Positions 16,031 to 25,563 of a DNA stretch of 54,469 nt are shown one piece after another; position 1 is the first letter of the stretch; the number at the start of each line of letters is the position of its first letter. Both the position numbers and the translations under genes were made by a program. Below the pieces are notes generated by a model. It had not been told where the DNA came from and did not search any database. It worked only from the letters and a program-made list of their open reading frames with translations. This DNA is from Planctomycetaceae bacterium (GTDB taxonomy: Bacteria; Planctomycetota; Planctomycetia; Pirellulales; Pirellulaceae), in NCBI GenBank assembly GCA_021298315.1, contig JAJTFC010000051.1:1-54469 (forward strand). Reading direction: 5' to 3'.

Positions 16031-18682
16031 ATCATCAGTACCGAATCGAGTCAAGAACAATCCACCGCCAATCGGAGCGTCTATCGGCGCGATCGGACTT
16101 CGCGCGCCAGAGTCTATTGGGCCGACCGTATCGCACGCGCGGTGATCACGGTCGGTGGGATCGGAACAATCATCGTCGTACTGTTGGTCGTTCTTGTTCT
16201 CCTTGGGAATGTATTGCCGCTGTTTCGTAAAAGCCAAATCCAGCTTGCTTCTGGCACATCGCTCAAGAATCCCAATAGCAGCACCGAAGGGTCCATCCTG
16301 GCTTTTGGATCCGATGAGTATTCTGAATTGGTGTGGTTGGTGCGATCTGACCAAAGCTTGGATGTCTACAGCCTTGCAACCGGAGAGCATCTCCAGAGAG
16401 CGACTCCTTCGAAAGTGGATCAGAACAGTAAGACGGTTCGAGCGACCGTGGCCAGGGTCGACGATCAACAGTCTTCGGTTCTCTTGGGCTTAGAAGATGG
16501 TTCGATTCGGGTCGTGCTTTGCACCGTTGATGTAAGTTTTGCTTCCAAGTCAGAACTTGATAGGGAGCTCGCCGAGGCGATCGATGCCAAGGGTGGTTTA
16601 CCGGTCTTGCAAGATCAGACCGTCTATCGAGCAACCTCCGAGGGGCTGATCCGCAAGGTGACCTTTACCGGAGCACAGTACATCGAGCCTATTCCCGTGC
16701 ATAGCAGTGCGGTCGAGAATATCGATTGGGTCTATAAGTCCGATGGATCGCTGATGGCTTCTTCGCAAAGGGGAGCTTGGTCAAGTTCGGCTGCGGACGA
16801 GCTTGCGATGGGACAGTTCGAGCGTCAAAGCGGGGGGCTTGGGTCGAAGCCCAAGCAGAGCGTACAAATTTGGAAAACGAAACTTGACGCACAATCATCC
16901 ATTCGAGGAATGATGATCAGCGGTTTGTGGGATTCAATCCAGAGTGTGGATCAAACCGGCCGGATCAGCCGTTGGACTTCTGACGAGAATGGGACGCTCA
17001 AACGGGAAGAAAGCTACAAAACGCTCACCGCTCAATTGAGCGCACTGTCTGCCAGTGAGCCATTGCTCGGTCGCTCTACTTTTTTGTTGGGCAATCAAAG
17101 TGGTCAGATAGAGGCCGTGGCCTTGACGACCAGCGAGACAGGAAGGGAGTTGCGAACCATCCATAAGCTTTCCTGTTCGAACGCTTCGATACGTTCGATT
17201 GCCTCAAGTCCGACGCAGAGATTGGTAGCCGTTGCCGACATGGTTGGGGGGCTGAGTATCTTGCATGTGACATCCGAGCGTTTGATAGCCAAACTCGATT
17301 CTGCCGAGTTAAAGCCGGACGAGCAGTTGCGATTCTCCAAGTCGGGCCGAGAGTTGCTTCTATGCGGTGAATCAGGAGTGCGTCGTTTGGAGCTCGATAG
17401 CGAGTATCCCGAAGCTTCTTTTGAGAGTTTTTTCAAACCCATTTGGTACGAGGGTTATCAGCAGCCGAATTATGTTTGGCAAAGCAGCACCGGCAGTAGC
17501 GAAGGTGAGCCGAAATTCAGTTTGATACCACTGGTGTTTGGAACCCTCAAAGCCACCTTTTATTCGATGTTGATTGCAGCACCGATTGCGATCCTTGCAG
17601 CGATCTTTGGAAGCGAGTTTCTCAGCCCATCTTGGCGAGGACGATTCAAGCCCTTGATTGAGCTCATGGCAAGTGTGCCGAGTGTGGTTTTGGGTTTCAT
17701 CGGTGCCATGGTTTTGGCACCGATCATGAGAGATTCGTTGTTTTGGATATTGTGTTCGGTAGCGTTGACTGTGTTTCTTTTTCTATTCGCGGCCCATCTA
17801 TGGATTTTGATACCCAGCGAGCGATCGATCCCGTTGCGCAAATATCGACTGCCGCTGTTGTTTCTGATTCCGCCTGCGGCGATACTTTTATCGGGTTTAG
17901 TGTCCGGTTCTATCGAGCGTTGGATATTCAGTTCGACCATGCAAACGTGGCTCAGTGCACCTGAGATGTCCAGTTGGCCCGGTTGGTTTCTGCTGATGAT
18001 CTTACCCTCGATTTTGGTGGTTCTATGGCTCTTTTCAAGCCCTTTGTCGGCATCCCTCGATGGGCTTTCTGAGCGTCTAGGATTGCAGGGGCGTGCTCTA
18101 TGGCTGACGATCCTCTTTTGCGTGGCTTGTGTCTGTGTGTTATTCCTTTCATGTGCCATCGCTTGGTTGCTAAGCGGACTTGAATTGGATTCTCGCCGAG
18201 GGCTCTTGGGTGCGTATCAGGAGCGCAATGCTTTATTGGTAGGAGGGATTTTAGGCTTTGCCATCATCCCCTTGATTTATACATTGGCAGACGATGCGTT
18301 GCAGTCGGTGCCTCAGCATCTACGCAGCGCGTCGCTAGGCTGTGGTGCAACGGTTTGGCAGACGACTATTCGGGTGGTGGTGCCAACGGCCATGAGCGGA
18401 CTCTTTAGCGCACTGATGATTGGTTTTGGTCGGGCCATAGGTGAGACGATGGTTGTACTCATGGCAGCCGGAAACACACCCTTGATCGATTGGAACCCTT
18501 TCAATGGCTACAGGACATTGTCCGCGACGCTTGCTACGGAGTTACCCGAAGCGGCTCGGGGGTCGACTCACTACCACACACTGTTTTTAGCAGCGCTATT
18601 GCTGTTTCTCTTTACGCTAGTGGCAAACACACTGGCCGAGTGGGTTCGGATGCGCTTTCGCAAGAGGGCCTATCAGCTATGA
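16031..18682 (+). CDS. pstC: phosphate ABC transporter permease PstC with large extracytoplasmic beta-propeller-like domain
   Basis: The first ordinary start codon in frame is GTG 16142, giving 846 residues. The frame is open from 15932, and the stretch before 16142 encodes an arginine-rich segment (RSVYRRDRTSRARVYWADRI) directly before the first membrane helix. This suggests a real start upstream, perhaps ATC at 16031 or 16034. Counting from 16142, helix 1 is about residues 3-25. Residues about 30-440 form a WD40-like domain (repeats such as IDWVYKSDGSLMASS and SIRSIASSPTQRLVAVADM). From about 460 comes the binding-protein-dependent permease with ATFYSMLIAAPIAIL, ELMASVPSVVLGF and the EAA-loop region LGCGATVWQTTIRVVVP, then FGRAIGETMVVLMAAG. 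Typical PstC has only about 300 residues. The end overlaps pstA in an ATGA, indicating coupled translation. Confidence 0.88.
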   Translation: MISTESSQEQSTANRSVYRRDRTSRARVYWADRIARAVITVGGIGTIIVVLLVVLVLLGNVLPLFRKSQIQLASGTSLKNPNSSTEGSILAFGSDEYSELVWLVRSDQSLDVYSLATGEHLQRATPSKVDQNSKTVRATVARVDDQQSSVLLGLEDGSIRVVLCTVDVSFASKSELDRELAEAIDAKGGLPVLQDQTVYRATSEGLIRKVTFTGAQYIEPIPVHSSAVENIDWVYKSDGSLMASSQRGAWSSSAADELAMGQFERQSGGLGSKPKQSVQIWKTKLDAQSSIRGMMISGLWDSIQSVDQTGRISRWTSDENGTLKREESYKTLTAQLSALSASEPLLGRSTFLLGNQSGQIEAVALTTSETGRELRTIHKLSCSNASIRSIASSPTQRLVAVADMVGGLSILHVTSERLIAKLDSAELKPDEQLRFSKSGRELLLCGESGVRRLELDSEYPEASFESFFKPIWYEGYQQPNYVWQSSTGSSEGEPKFSLIPLVFGTLKATFYSMLIAAPIAILAAIFGSEFLSPSWRGRFKPLIELMASVPSVVLGFIGAMVLAPIMRDSLFWILCSVALTVFLFLFAAHLWILIPSERSIPLRKYRLPLLFLIPPAAILLSGLVSGSIERWIFSSTMQTWLSAPEMSSWPGWFLLMILPSILVVLWLFSSPLSASLDGLSERLGLQGRALWLTILFCVACVCVLFLSCAIAWLLSGLELDSRRGLLGAYQERNALLVGGILGFAIIPLIYTLADDALQSVPQHLRSASLGCGATVWQTTIRVVVPTAMSGLFSALMIGFGRAIGETMVVLMAAGNTPLIDWNPFNGYRTLSATLATELPEAARGSTHYHTLFLAALLLFLFTLVANTLAEWVRMRFRKRAYQL

Positions 18683-20823
18683 TCCGTACCGGCTCGAAAC
18701 GAAATGCGCAAGCTCGAATCGCGGCTCAAGGAGAACCGATGGTTTGGCTCTCTGGTGGGATGTTTGCGATCGCTTGTTTGATGATTCTCTCGCTGCTTGC
18801 ATTTGTGCTCTGGCAAGGCCTATGGACGCTCTGGCCCAGGAACTACTCGATCTACAGCAGAAACGATGGAAGTATTCTCGGCGGTGAGCTTTACTCGAAA
18901 CAAAGTATCGATGGACAAGACAAACTCTATTTGCGTACCGGCAACTACGATATCTCAAGCCGCCATTTTGCTTATGTCTCAAGCCTAGAACTTTCGGACG
19001 AAACACCGTGGACCGATCCGGATCTTTGGCTAGTCGAGCGCAAGGAGTGGGGGAATCTCTACGGCTTCCCTAAGGATTTGTCTTGGACGAAATCCGCACC
19101 CGAGGAATTTGCAAAGCATGTTGCGTTGGGTTTGCAAGAGACATCCAAGATCGATCGGCAGTTAGCGGTCGCAAAGGATCAACTCAAGCGGACAGATCAT
19201 CAGATAGCACAAGCTCGCTTGGGTGTTCGACGCGTCGAGTTGGCCGAGAAGGTCGACTTGCAAAATGCCGTCGAAACAGGATCGGTCGAAGGGTTGAGCG
19301 AGCTTGCCAAGCGAGCCATTGAACGTCTTGCCGAGCGCAATCTCCGAGCCGACGAGGCGATGATACAAATCAATGAGCAGATCGCTGAGCTGGAGGCAAA
19401 GCGATCCGAACGGAGTATTGTTTTTGAACTCCCGATTGGCCAAGAGCTAGGTAAACTTGATGCCGACTGGTCGGAGTTATCGGCAGGCAAACTCAAGGAT
19501 GCGAGTGGATTTGCTACGCTGCTTGGCATCGAGTCCGATGACAATGGGGCCGGAATTTCCGAGCAGCAGATCTCTGTGAAGCAAGTTGGAAAAGGGCACT
19601 TGCTGTGCAAGGTCCAACGCCAAAACGAACCTGTGCGTCGACTCTCGATACGCCGATTGGCAGACAACAGTGCTTCGGTGTCTACATTGCAGGAGCATTC
19701 GATCCTGCTGGCCGACGTGGTTCGGTTCTTTCCGCCAAACAAGTTAGGCTTCCTCGAGCGACTTGGAATCTACGCAAGCCGCTGGTGGGAGTTTCTCTCG
19801 GGTGATCCGCGAGAAGCGGGCATGGAAGGGGGCTTCTTCCCGGCGATATGGGGAACCGTAGTCATGACGATCATCATGTCCATGGCGGTCATACCTTTTG
19901 GAGTGCTTGCGGCGCTTTACATGCGCGAGTACGCAAAAAGTGGTTGGCTTTTGAGTGTGATTCGAATCAGCATCAATAATCTCGCGGGCGTACCGAGCAT
20001 CGTCTATGGCGTGTTTGGCCTCTCCTTTTTTTGCTACATCGTCGGAGGGTACATCGATGGTGGGCCCAGGAAGGCAGGTTTTACGCCGTGGCCAAGCCCT
20101 GTGTGGTTTTCAGCCCTCGCTGGGTTGGCTATCCTGGGATTAGCATCGTTCGCTGTATCGGTGTTATCTGGTCAAGCAGAAACGAGGCGTTCACCTTTTC
20201 GAGCGACACTTCGATGGGCTGGTGGCTTGCTGTGGCTTGCGACCCTTGCGGGGATTGTTTGGCTGCTGATCAGATCGCCCCATTTTGAGGGCTTCTATCA
20301 GGCTCAATTACCCAATCCAACATTTGGTAAGGGGTGTTTGCTTTGGGCAGCTCTGACGTTGGCTTTGCTAACGTTGCCCGTGGTGATTGTCGCGACGGAG
20401 GAGGCGCTTTCTGCGGTTCCAAATTCGCTTCGAGAAGGTTCGTATGCTTGTGGTGCGGGCAAGTGGCAGACGATCCATCGCATCGTGCTGCCTTATGCAA
20501 GACCTGGGATTATTACTGGGTTTATTTTGGCGATGGCCAGGGGGGCAGGGGAGGTCGCGCCGATGATGCTCGTCGGTGCGATTCCGCTTGCAACGGAGCT
20601 TCCACTCGATGGAGAGTTTCCATTTCTTCATGGATCTAGATCGTTTATGCATTTGGGATTTCAGATATACTCCTTGGGTTTTCAGAGTCAAAATAGCGAG
20701 GCGGCCAAGCCCATGGTTTTTACCGCCACACTGCTGCTCTTAGCGATCGTGACGCTGCTGAACCAAACAGCGATTTGGCTCAGGGCGAGGTTGCGTAAGC
20801 GGTTTGAAACGAGCCAGTTCTAG
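18679..20823 (+). CDS. pstA: phosphate ABC transporter permease PstA with large extracytoplasmic insertion
   Basis: The frame extends upstream to 18490 inside pstC, but the ATG at 18679 overlaps the pstC stop (ATGA), so the protein has 714 residues. Helix 1 is at about 22-46. Residues about 50-385 form an insertion absent from ordinary PstA (about 290 residues), with a predicted coiled coil around 145-245 rich in charged heptads ([20 protein letters not shown]). The permease domain follows, with [20 protein letters not shown], the [19 protein letters not shown] segment and the EAA-loop region [20 protein letters not shown], then [16 protein letters not shown]. It should form the translocation channel with PstC. 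The paired large outer domains of PstC and PstA probably pack against each other or against PstS; that is inference. Confidence 0.9.
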   Translation: MIRTGSKRNAQARIAAQGEPMVWLSGGMFAIACLMILSLLAFVLWQGLWTLWPRNYSIYSRNDGSILGGELYSKQSIDGQDKLYLRTGNYDISSRHFAYVSSLELSDETPWTDPDLWLVERKEWGNLYGFPKDLSWTKSAPEEFAKHVALGLQETSKIDRQLAVAKDQLKRTDHQIAQARLGVRRVELAEKVDLQNAVETGSVEGLSELAKRAIERLAERNLRADEAMIQINEQIAELEAKRSERSIVFELPIGQELGKLDADWSELSAGKLKDASGFATLLGIESDDNGAGISEQQISVKQVGKGHLLCKVQRQNEPVRRLSIRRLADNSASVSTLQEHSILLADVVRFFPPNKLGFLERLGIYASRWWEFLSGDPREAGMEGGFFPAIWGTVVMTIIMSMAVIPFGVLAALYMREYAKSGWLLSVIRISINNLAGVPSIVYGVFGLSFFCYIVGGYIDGGPRKAGFTPWPSPVWFSALAGLAILGLASFAVSVLSGQAETRRSPFRATLRWAGGLLWLATLAGIVWLLIRSPHFEGFYQAQLPNPTFGKGCLLWAALTLALLTLPVVIVATEEALSAVPNSLREGSYACGAGKWQTIHRIVLPYARPGIITGFILAMARGAGEVAPMMLVGAIPLATELPLDGEFPFLHGSRSFMHLGFQIYSLGFQSQNSEAAKPMVFTATLLLLAIVTLLNQTAIWLRARLRKRFETSQF

Positions 20824-20834
20824 AAAGTTTTTCC

Positions 20835-21659
20835 ATGAATAGACTCAAAGCAATCGCTGATGGACAAACATTCGAGTCGGTGATTCACCCCGAGGTTCTT
20901 TCGCGGGAGCCTGTCGTTGCGATCAAGGACTTTTCTTTGTTCTATGGTCGCAAGCAAGCTTTGTACAACATCAGCATGCCGATCGTCAAAGGGCTTGTTA
21001 CGGCGTTGGTAGGCCCTAGTGGTTGTGGCAAGTCGACGTTGCTGCGGAGTGTCAACCGGATGAATGATTTGGTTGAATCGGTTCGGATCGAAGGGGATAT
21101 GCTACTCAATGGCGACTCGATCTTTGCACCTTCGGTCGATGTGATCGAGCTTCGTAAGCGGATGGGGATGGTATTCCAAAAGCCCAATCCGTTCCCGATG
21201 AGTATATTTGAGAACGTCGTCTATCCACTTCGGATCGATGGCCAGCGGGACAAGACTCTCTTAAATCAGGTCTGCGAGCAATCGCTCAGGGGTGCGGCCT
21301 TGTGGGATGAGGTCAAAGATCGGTTGCACGAGTCGGGATTGAGTCTTTCGGGAGGTCAGCAGCAGCGGTTGTGTATCGCTCGAGCGATTGCCAGCGATCC
21401 TGAGGTATTGCTCTTGGATGAGCCTTGTTCGGCGCTTGATCCGATTGCCACGGGCAAGATCGAGGATTTGATCGATCGATTGCGAGGAGAGTATTCGATC
21501 TTGATTGTCACGCACAACATGCAGCAGGCTTCTCGCATCAGCGATCACACAGCCTTTATGTATTTAGGTCGTTTGGTAGAGATGGCTGAGACTTCGACGA
21601 TATTCACCAGGCCGACACTCAGCGAAACCGAGGACTACGTCACGGGTCGATTCGGCTAG
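20835..21659 (+). CDS. pstB: phosphate ABC transporter ATP-binding protein PstB
   Basis: A 274-residue ABC ATPase with Walker [10 protein letters not shown] (60-68), a PstB-typical NRMNDL segment just after it, the Q-loop segment [17 protein letters not shown], the signature LSGGQQQR, Walker B VLLLDEP followed by [13 protein letters not shown], and the switch histidine in [31 protein letters not shown] and [10 protein letters not shown] are characteristic of PstB rather than other ABC ATPases. It energises phosphate import through PstCA at the inner membrane. It starts 11 bases after pstA. PhoU, the usual next gene, is absent: the following region is non-coding, then a pseudopilin gene. Confidence 0.95.
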   Translation: MNRLKAIADGQTFESVIHPEVLSREPVVAIKDFSLFYGRKQALYNISMPIVKGLVTALVGPSGCGKSTLLRSVNRMNDLVESVRIEGDMLLNGDSIFAPSVDVIELRKRMGMVFQKPNPFPMSIFENVVYPLRIDGQRDKTLLNQVCEQSLRGAALWDEVKDRLHESGLSLSGGQQQRLCIARAIASDPEVLLLDEPCSALDPIATGKIEDLIDRLRGEYSILIVTHNMQQASRISDHTAFMYLGRLVEMAETSTIFTRPTLSETEDYVTGRFG

Positions 21660-21913
21660 AAATTGCTTCTAGATCTCAGGTCTCAAGGGGTGCCAACGCT
21701 TGTGCCACGGGTGCTTTTGGTACTGATCTCTGAAGCCGCGTCTTGGGATCTAATTGATAAGCGATCGATTTGAGTCGATTCATGCATTTCGGTGACGAGC
21801 ACGAGTCGGGCGTGCATTTCTCGCCGAACTTCACCGAAGTACCTAGCTGAGCTTCATTGAAAGCTCACTTTTATCTGCAAACTGAGAGGGGTGTTGTTAT
21901 CAGTTTGTTTTTT

Positions 21914-21919
21914 AGGGAG
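21914..21919 (+). promoter_or_regulatory. ribosome binding site fixing the DUF1559 start
   Basis: AGGGAG ends 6 bases before ATG 21926. It supports 21926 as the start, rather than the in-frame ATG at 21857, which would add a non-typical N-terminus before the prepilin leader. Confidence 0.75.
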
Positions 21920-21925
21920 TCAGTG

Positions 21926-22987
21926 ATGCTCAAGGGATTTCGAAACAATCGCAATGCGTTCACTTTGGTGGAGTTGTTGGTGGTCATTGCGATCATAGGG
22001 ATACTCGTTGGTTTGCTCTTACCTGCCGTCCAGGCTGCTAGGGAAGCGGCTCGAAGAATGGCTTGCAGCAATAACATGCGACAACTGGGTCTAGCCGCAC
22101 ACAATCACGAGAGTGCCACGAAGCGATTTCCACCGAGTCTTTATGTGGATATCGGACTACCTCCTGGTGGGGCTGGTCAACCAGGTTCACCCTATCCGGC
22201 AGCGGTTCACGCTTGGAGCGTGTTTTTCTTGCCTTACATGGAACAGGGCTCCCTCTACTCGCAGTACAGTTTAAAGTTCCCTTGGTTTTCATCGCCTGCG
22301 CTTGTGCCTGGGACACCCGATAACCAATCGGTTTTGCGAAACGCACTTCCGGCTTTCATCTGCCCATCTTCGCCCGGCGGATCGTCAAGAACGGTCTCAG
22401 GAACCTTCAGTTTTGGAGTATCCTTTCCGTATCAAAACCTTGCAGTCACCGATTATGCCACTTGTAGCTCGATCAATCCTGGAAGTATTACTTTCTTTGG
22501 GTACCCATCGGGAACAACCCAAAACGATCTCTTTGGTGCACTAGCTCCTGAGGTAAAGGGAGCAGGGGCTGTACCCGTTTTGGGTCAACCGTTGCGTAAG
22601 GCGTTTCGTATCGCTGACATTACCGACGGCACGAGCCGCACAATTCTTTTATGTGAGGATGCTGGTCGTCCTGACTTTTGGATCGCGGGCAAACTCGATC
22701 CGACCCGCAAACTGAACGACGGGGGCTGGGGGCATCATGAGAACGACTATGGTCTTGACGGTGCCGTCAGTGGCACAAGAACCTCGCCCGGTAATTGCGT
22801 GATCAATTGCCACAATGACAACGAAACTTATTCGTTCCATGGGAGTGGAGCGATGCATGCAATGGCTGATGGTAGCGTTCAATTCACCAGTGCAAATATC
22901 TCTCCGCAAGTCTACGCCGCTCTCTTGACCGCTCGAGGCAATGGCTTGACGGCCGCTGAGGTCTCGCCATCGGCCACGGATGAGTAA
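21926..22987 (+). CDS. DUF1559 pseudopilin-like protein
   Basis: A 353-residue protein starting with a short basic leader and the prepilin N-methylation motif [19 protein letters not shown] (residues 11-29), followed by [16 protein letters not shown], the hallmark of planctomycete DUF1559 proteins. The C-terminal H-X9-DG motif is present (HGSGAMHAMADG), as is the segment DITDGTSRTILLCEDAG. The leader should be cut by a prepilin peptidase after the residue before FTLVELL, and the helix inserted by a type II/IV assembly system. Planctomycetes carry many paralogues, whose individual roles are largely unknown. The strong ribosome binding site decides the start. The next gene encodes a small lipoprotein often paired with DUF1559 genes. 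Confidence 0.92.
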   Translation: MLKGFRNNRNAFTLVELLVVIAIIGILVGLLLPAVQAAREAARRMACSNNMRQLGLAAHNHESATKRFPPSLYVDIGLPPGGAGQPGSPYPAAVHAWSVFFLPYMEQGSLYSQYSLKFPWFSSPALVPGTPDNQSVLRNALPAFICPSSPGGSSRTVSGTFSFGVSFPYQNLAVTDYATCSSINPGSITFFGYPSGTTQNDLFGALAPEVKGAGAVPVLGQPLRKAFRIADITDGTSRTILLCEDAGRPDFWIAGKLDPTRKLNDGGWGHHENDYGLDGAVSGTRTSPGNCVINCHNDNETYSFHGSGAMHAMADGSVQFTSANISPQVYAALLTARGNGLTAAEVSPSATDE

Positions 22988-23014
22988 TCGGAAGAAAATC
23001 AACCATCATTTGTA

Positions 23015-23485
23015 ATGGGCATGACGGTGCATAAGATAACCAATTTGCAGTTCGGAAGTTTCGTTTTGATCCTGCTTGTGGCGATGATTTCTGGATGCTC
23101 GAAAGGGAACCCAAAAACTGCAGCGGTCAAAGGGATGATCAAGACCAAGCAGGGGCAACCCTGCGGCAAGGCGTTGATCGTCTTTCATCCGTTGGAAAAG
23201 TCGCGGTTGAATGATCCTAAACCGGTCGCAACTGCCGAAGATTCTGGGGAGTTTGTCGTCAGGACCTTTACGATGGATGATGGTGCGGTTCCGGGAGAAT
23301 ATGGGGTCACCGTTGTTTGGCCCGGAGAAAACCAGGGCAATTCGGGGCTTTCACTGAGCGGTGAAGGCTCCTCGGGAGGTGCTGATCGCTTGGGAGGCAA
23401 GTATGGCAATCCCAAGGATCCGAAGATTAAAGTGACGATCCCAGCCAATGGTGATCTTAATATGAAGATTGAAATTGACGGGTAG
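23015..23485 (+). CDS. small lipoprotein partner of DUF1559 (carboxypeptidase-regulatory-like)
   Basis: A 156-residue lipoprotein with signal sequence FGSFVLILLVAMISGC; the lipobox cysteine is residue 28. The mature part reads AAVKGMIKTKQGQPCGKALIVF and ATAEDSGEFVVRTFTMDDGAVPGEYGVTVVW, the compact beta-sandwich pattern (value, default, then PGEYxVTV) of the small transthyretin-like or carboxypeptidase-regulatory-like lipoproteins that commonly follow DUF1559 genes in planctomycetes. A serine/glycine-rich insert (LSLSGEGSSGGADR) precedes the last strand, IKVTIPANGDLNMKIEID. It lies 27 bases after the DUF1559 gene, so an operon is likely. Function is unknown; a surface partner of the pseudopilin is a reasonable guess. 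The ATG at 23021 is an alternative start. Confidence 0.82.
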   Translation: MGMTVHKITNLQFGSFVLILLVAMISGCSKGNPKTAAVKGMIKTKQGQPCGKALIVFHPLEKSRLNDPKPVATAEDSGEFVVRTFTMDDGAVPGEYGVTVVWPGENQGNSGLSLSGEGSSGGADRLGGKYGNPKDPKIKVTIPANGDLNMKIEIDG

Positions 23486-23641
23486 TTTTCGCAGATGTAC
23501 TTGAAGCATGCTTTTGAATGCACCGGTTCATCTTTTCATCATGTTTCATTCTTTGATTATTCACCGTTTGTTACATAACTGACCACCGATGAACTGATAC
23601 TGTAGTAGGCATCGGTCGGGTTTCGTAAGTGGTCGAATCAC

Positions 23642-23647
23642 GGAGGA
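23642..23647 (+). promoter_or_regulatory. ribosome binding site fixing the metallophosphatase start
   Basis: GGAGGA ends 5 bases before ATG 23653. It favours 23653 over the upstream in-frame start at 23629 and places an efficient translation start at the head of the three-gene cluster. Confidence 0.8.
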
Positions 23648-23652
23648 TTCTG

Positions 23653-24390
23653 ATGGCCGTCGAAGCATTCAACGACTTTCGCGCAGTCTTTATCAGCGAT
23701 CTACACGTGGGCTGGGACAAGGTTTCCGAGCTTCATTTACAGAGGTTTCTGAGAAACCTTCGAACGCGAAATCTCTACCTTGTTGGTGATGTTCTGGAGT
23801 GGATGTATAGGCCTACCGGAACTAGGAGAGTCTCTACACAGCGATTCTTAAATGAATTGCTCGAAGTGTCCAGGCGGGGAACGGTGATCCATTGGTTATC
23901 TGGGAATCACGATCCAGCAACGTACCGAGGGGGCCAGCATTCGGATTGGTTGTGCAGCGCTTTGCCGGAAGTTCGCATTAAGCCTCACGACCGTTACACA
24001 GCCAGTGATGGTCGCACCTACCTGATCGTTCACGGGGACATCTACGATTATTTCGCGCAGAGAGCTTGCGGTTGGAAACAGCGACTTGCAGAGACTCTCT
24101 ATCCACTTTATTTAAAGCTCTTGGATTCTTCCAGCCGTTTCCGTTGGGTAAGAGCATTGCAGAAGTTCAAGAACCAAGATCCTCTTTTGGCAGATCATGC
24201 AAGAGCCTTTCGAGAATTGATGATGGAGTTAGCGCGATTGCACGATTGCGATGGTGTGATTTGCGGCCACATCCATGTGCCGGAATCGTGCACTGTCGGT
24301 TCGGTGGCTTATCTAAACTGCGGTGATTGGCTTGAGCACCGTAGCTATGTAGCGGAAACAGAATCAGGGCAGATCATGCTCATGAGATAG
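23653..24390 (+). CDS. calcineurin-like metallophosphatase (LpxH-like)
   Basis: With the start at 23653 the protein has 245 residues. The dinuclear metal site is complete: FISDLHVGW (D16, H18), LVGDVLEW, LSGNHDPAT, the histidine in LIVHGDIYD, and ICGHIHVPE. This order is that of UDP-2,3-diacylglucosamine diphosphatase (LpxH)-type phosphatases, but several related subfamilies share it, and there is no lipid A gene nearby. It contains a basic helical insert (RACGWKQRLAETLYPLYLKL) that could form a lid. No signal peptide is visible; cytoplasmic or membrane-peripheral location is expected. It begins a three-gene run with a glycosyltransferase 51 bases downstream and a radical SAM protein after that, so a role in making a phosphorylated glycan or glycolipid is inferred. 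Confidence 0.85.
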   Translation: MAVEAFNDFRAVFISDLHVGWDKVSELHLQRFLRNLRTRNLYLVGDVLEWMYRPTGTRRVSTQRFLNELLEVSRRGTVIHWLSGNHDPATYRGGQHSDWLCSALPEVRIKPHDRYTASDGRTYLIVHGDIYDYFAQRACGWKQRLAETLYPLYLKLLDSSSRFRWVRALQKFKNQDPLLADHARAFRELMMELARLHDCDGVICGHIHVPESCTVGSVAYLNCGDWLEHRSYVAETESGQIMLMR

Positions 24391-24441
24391 ATGGTCAATC
24401 GGTGGTCAAGTTATTTGCTCGAACGTTAACAAGGTAGCTCT

Positions 24442-25560
24442 ATGGCAACGATTGTTTACAGTGTCAACGGAGAAGGACGCGGTCATGCAACGCGGGTTCA
24501 GGCGATCGTCGAAATGCTAATCCCAAGGCATCGCTTTATCCTTCTGGCATCGGAGGATGCTTATGCACATTTTCGGGGCGAATACAATGACCATCCGAAT
24601 GTGAAAGTATCTCCGATTCCAGGGTTGAAATTTAAGTACCATGGCGGAAAACTCTCCTATGTCCGATCCGTTCTTGGATCGGTGCCCTTTCTTTGGAATC
24701 TCCGTAGTTCCGTGCGAGCCATCGAGCGGTTGTTGTTGCGTGAGCAGCCTGATTTAGCAATTACCGATTTCGAACCGCTCTTACCAAGAGCCGCTACGCG
24801 ACTTCAAGTACCCTGGCTGAGCCTCGATCACCAGCATTTTTTGAGCGTAAGCGACTTTGGATCTTTGCCGGCGCTGATGAGGTGGCAAAGCCGTTTTCTC
24901 CGATGTTCTATCGGGTTGTTCTATCGCGGTCAAATCGGTGAGGCGGTGAGTTCTTTTGCGCACTTGCCAGCTCGCAAGGGAAGCGAAGGGGTCGAGCGAA
25001 TCGGAGTTCTCATCCGGCGAAAAATTCAATTGATGAAATCACGGGCTTCGAATTCTGGACATCTATTGGTGTATGTTCGAGGAGAAGCGCCCGATCGATT
25101 TTGGGACGCCCTTTCGAAAATTCAAAAGCCAGTCTATGTTTTCGGAAAATGCTTACCGCCTGTTTTGCAAAACATCGAGTACTTCGGTATCCAAAACGAA
25201 AAATTCATCCGTTACTTGGCTTCCTGCGACGCGTTGATAACCACTGCGGGCAATCAACTCGTGGGCGAAGCTTTCTATCTTGGTAAACCGGTACTGGCCA
25301 TCCCTGAGCGAGGAAATTTCGAGCAGTGCGTAAACGGTTGGCTCGTTTCGCAATCCCAGGGTGGGTGGTCGGTTTCTTTTGATCAGATCACTCCTCATGT
25401 TCTTTCCCAATTCCTGCTTTCATTGCCACTCCTTCGACATCGTATCGATGGTATGAAATGGTCAGGAAACGAAGATGCAAAAGCCTTTATCGAAAGGCAC
25501 CTTCCAGCAATACAGCAGGATGCAGGTTCGCAAGACAATACCTTTCAGAACGTGGCGTGA
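24442..25560 (+). CDS. GT-B fold glycosyltransferase (MJ1255-like family)
   Basis: A 372-residue protein opening with IVYSVNGEGRGHATR (4-18), the N-terminal glycine-rich loop and histidine typical of the MJ1255/UDP-glucuronosyltransferase-like GT-B proteins. The middle has ADLAITDFEPLL-like strands (DLAITDFEPLLPRAA). The C-terminal nucleotide-sugar site reads CDALITTAGNQLVGEAFYLG followed by KPVLAIPERGNFEQCVNG, with the acidic and glutamine residues expected to hold UDP or a similar donor. No transmembrane helix is evident; peripheral membrane association is likely. The donor and acceptor cannot be told. The gene ends 3 bases before the radical SAM gene, so the two are very probably co-translated. 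Confidence 0.85.
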   Translation: MATIVYSVNGEGRGHATRVQAIVEMLIPRHRFILLASEDAYAHFRGEYNDHPNVKVSPIPGLKFKYHGGKLSYVRSVLGSVPFLWNLRSSVRAIERLLLREQPDLAITDFEPLLPRAATRLQVPWLSLDHQHFLSVSDFGSLPALMRWQSRFLRCSIGLFYRGQIGEAVSSFAHLPARKGSEGVERIGVLIRRKIQLMKSRASNSGHLLVYVRGEAPDRFWDALSKIQKPVYVFGKCLPPVLQNIEYFGIQNEKFIRYLASCDALITTAGNQLVGEAFYLGKPVLAIPERGNFEQCVNGWLVSQSQGGWSVSFDQITPHVLSQFLLSLPLLRHRIDGMKWSGNEDAKAFIERHLPAIQQDAGSQDNTFQNVA

Positions 25561-25563
25561 AAT

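Noticed and set aside
21780..21815. GACGAGCACGAGTCGG near 21800 as a fourth copy of the inverted-repeat element
   Set aside because: Only about ten bases match one arm of copy C, and there is no partner arm or core.
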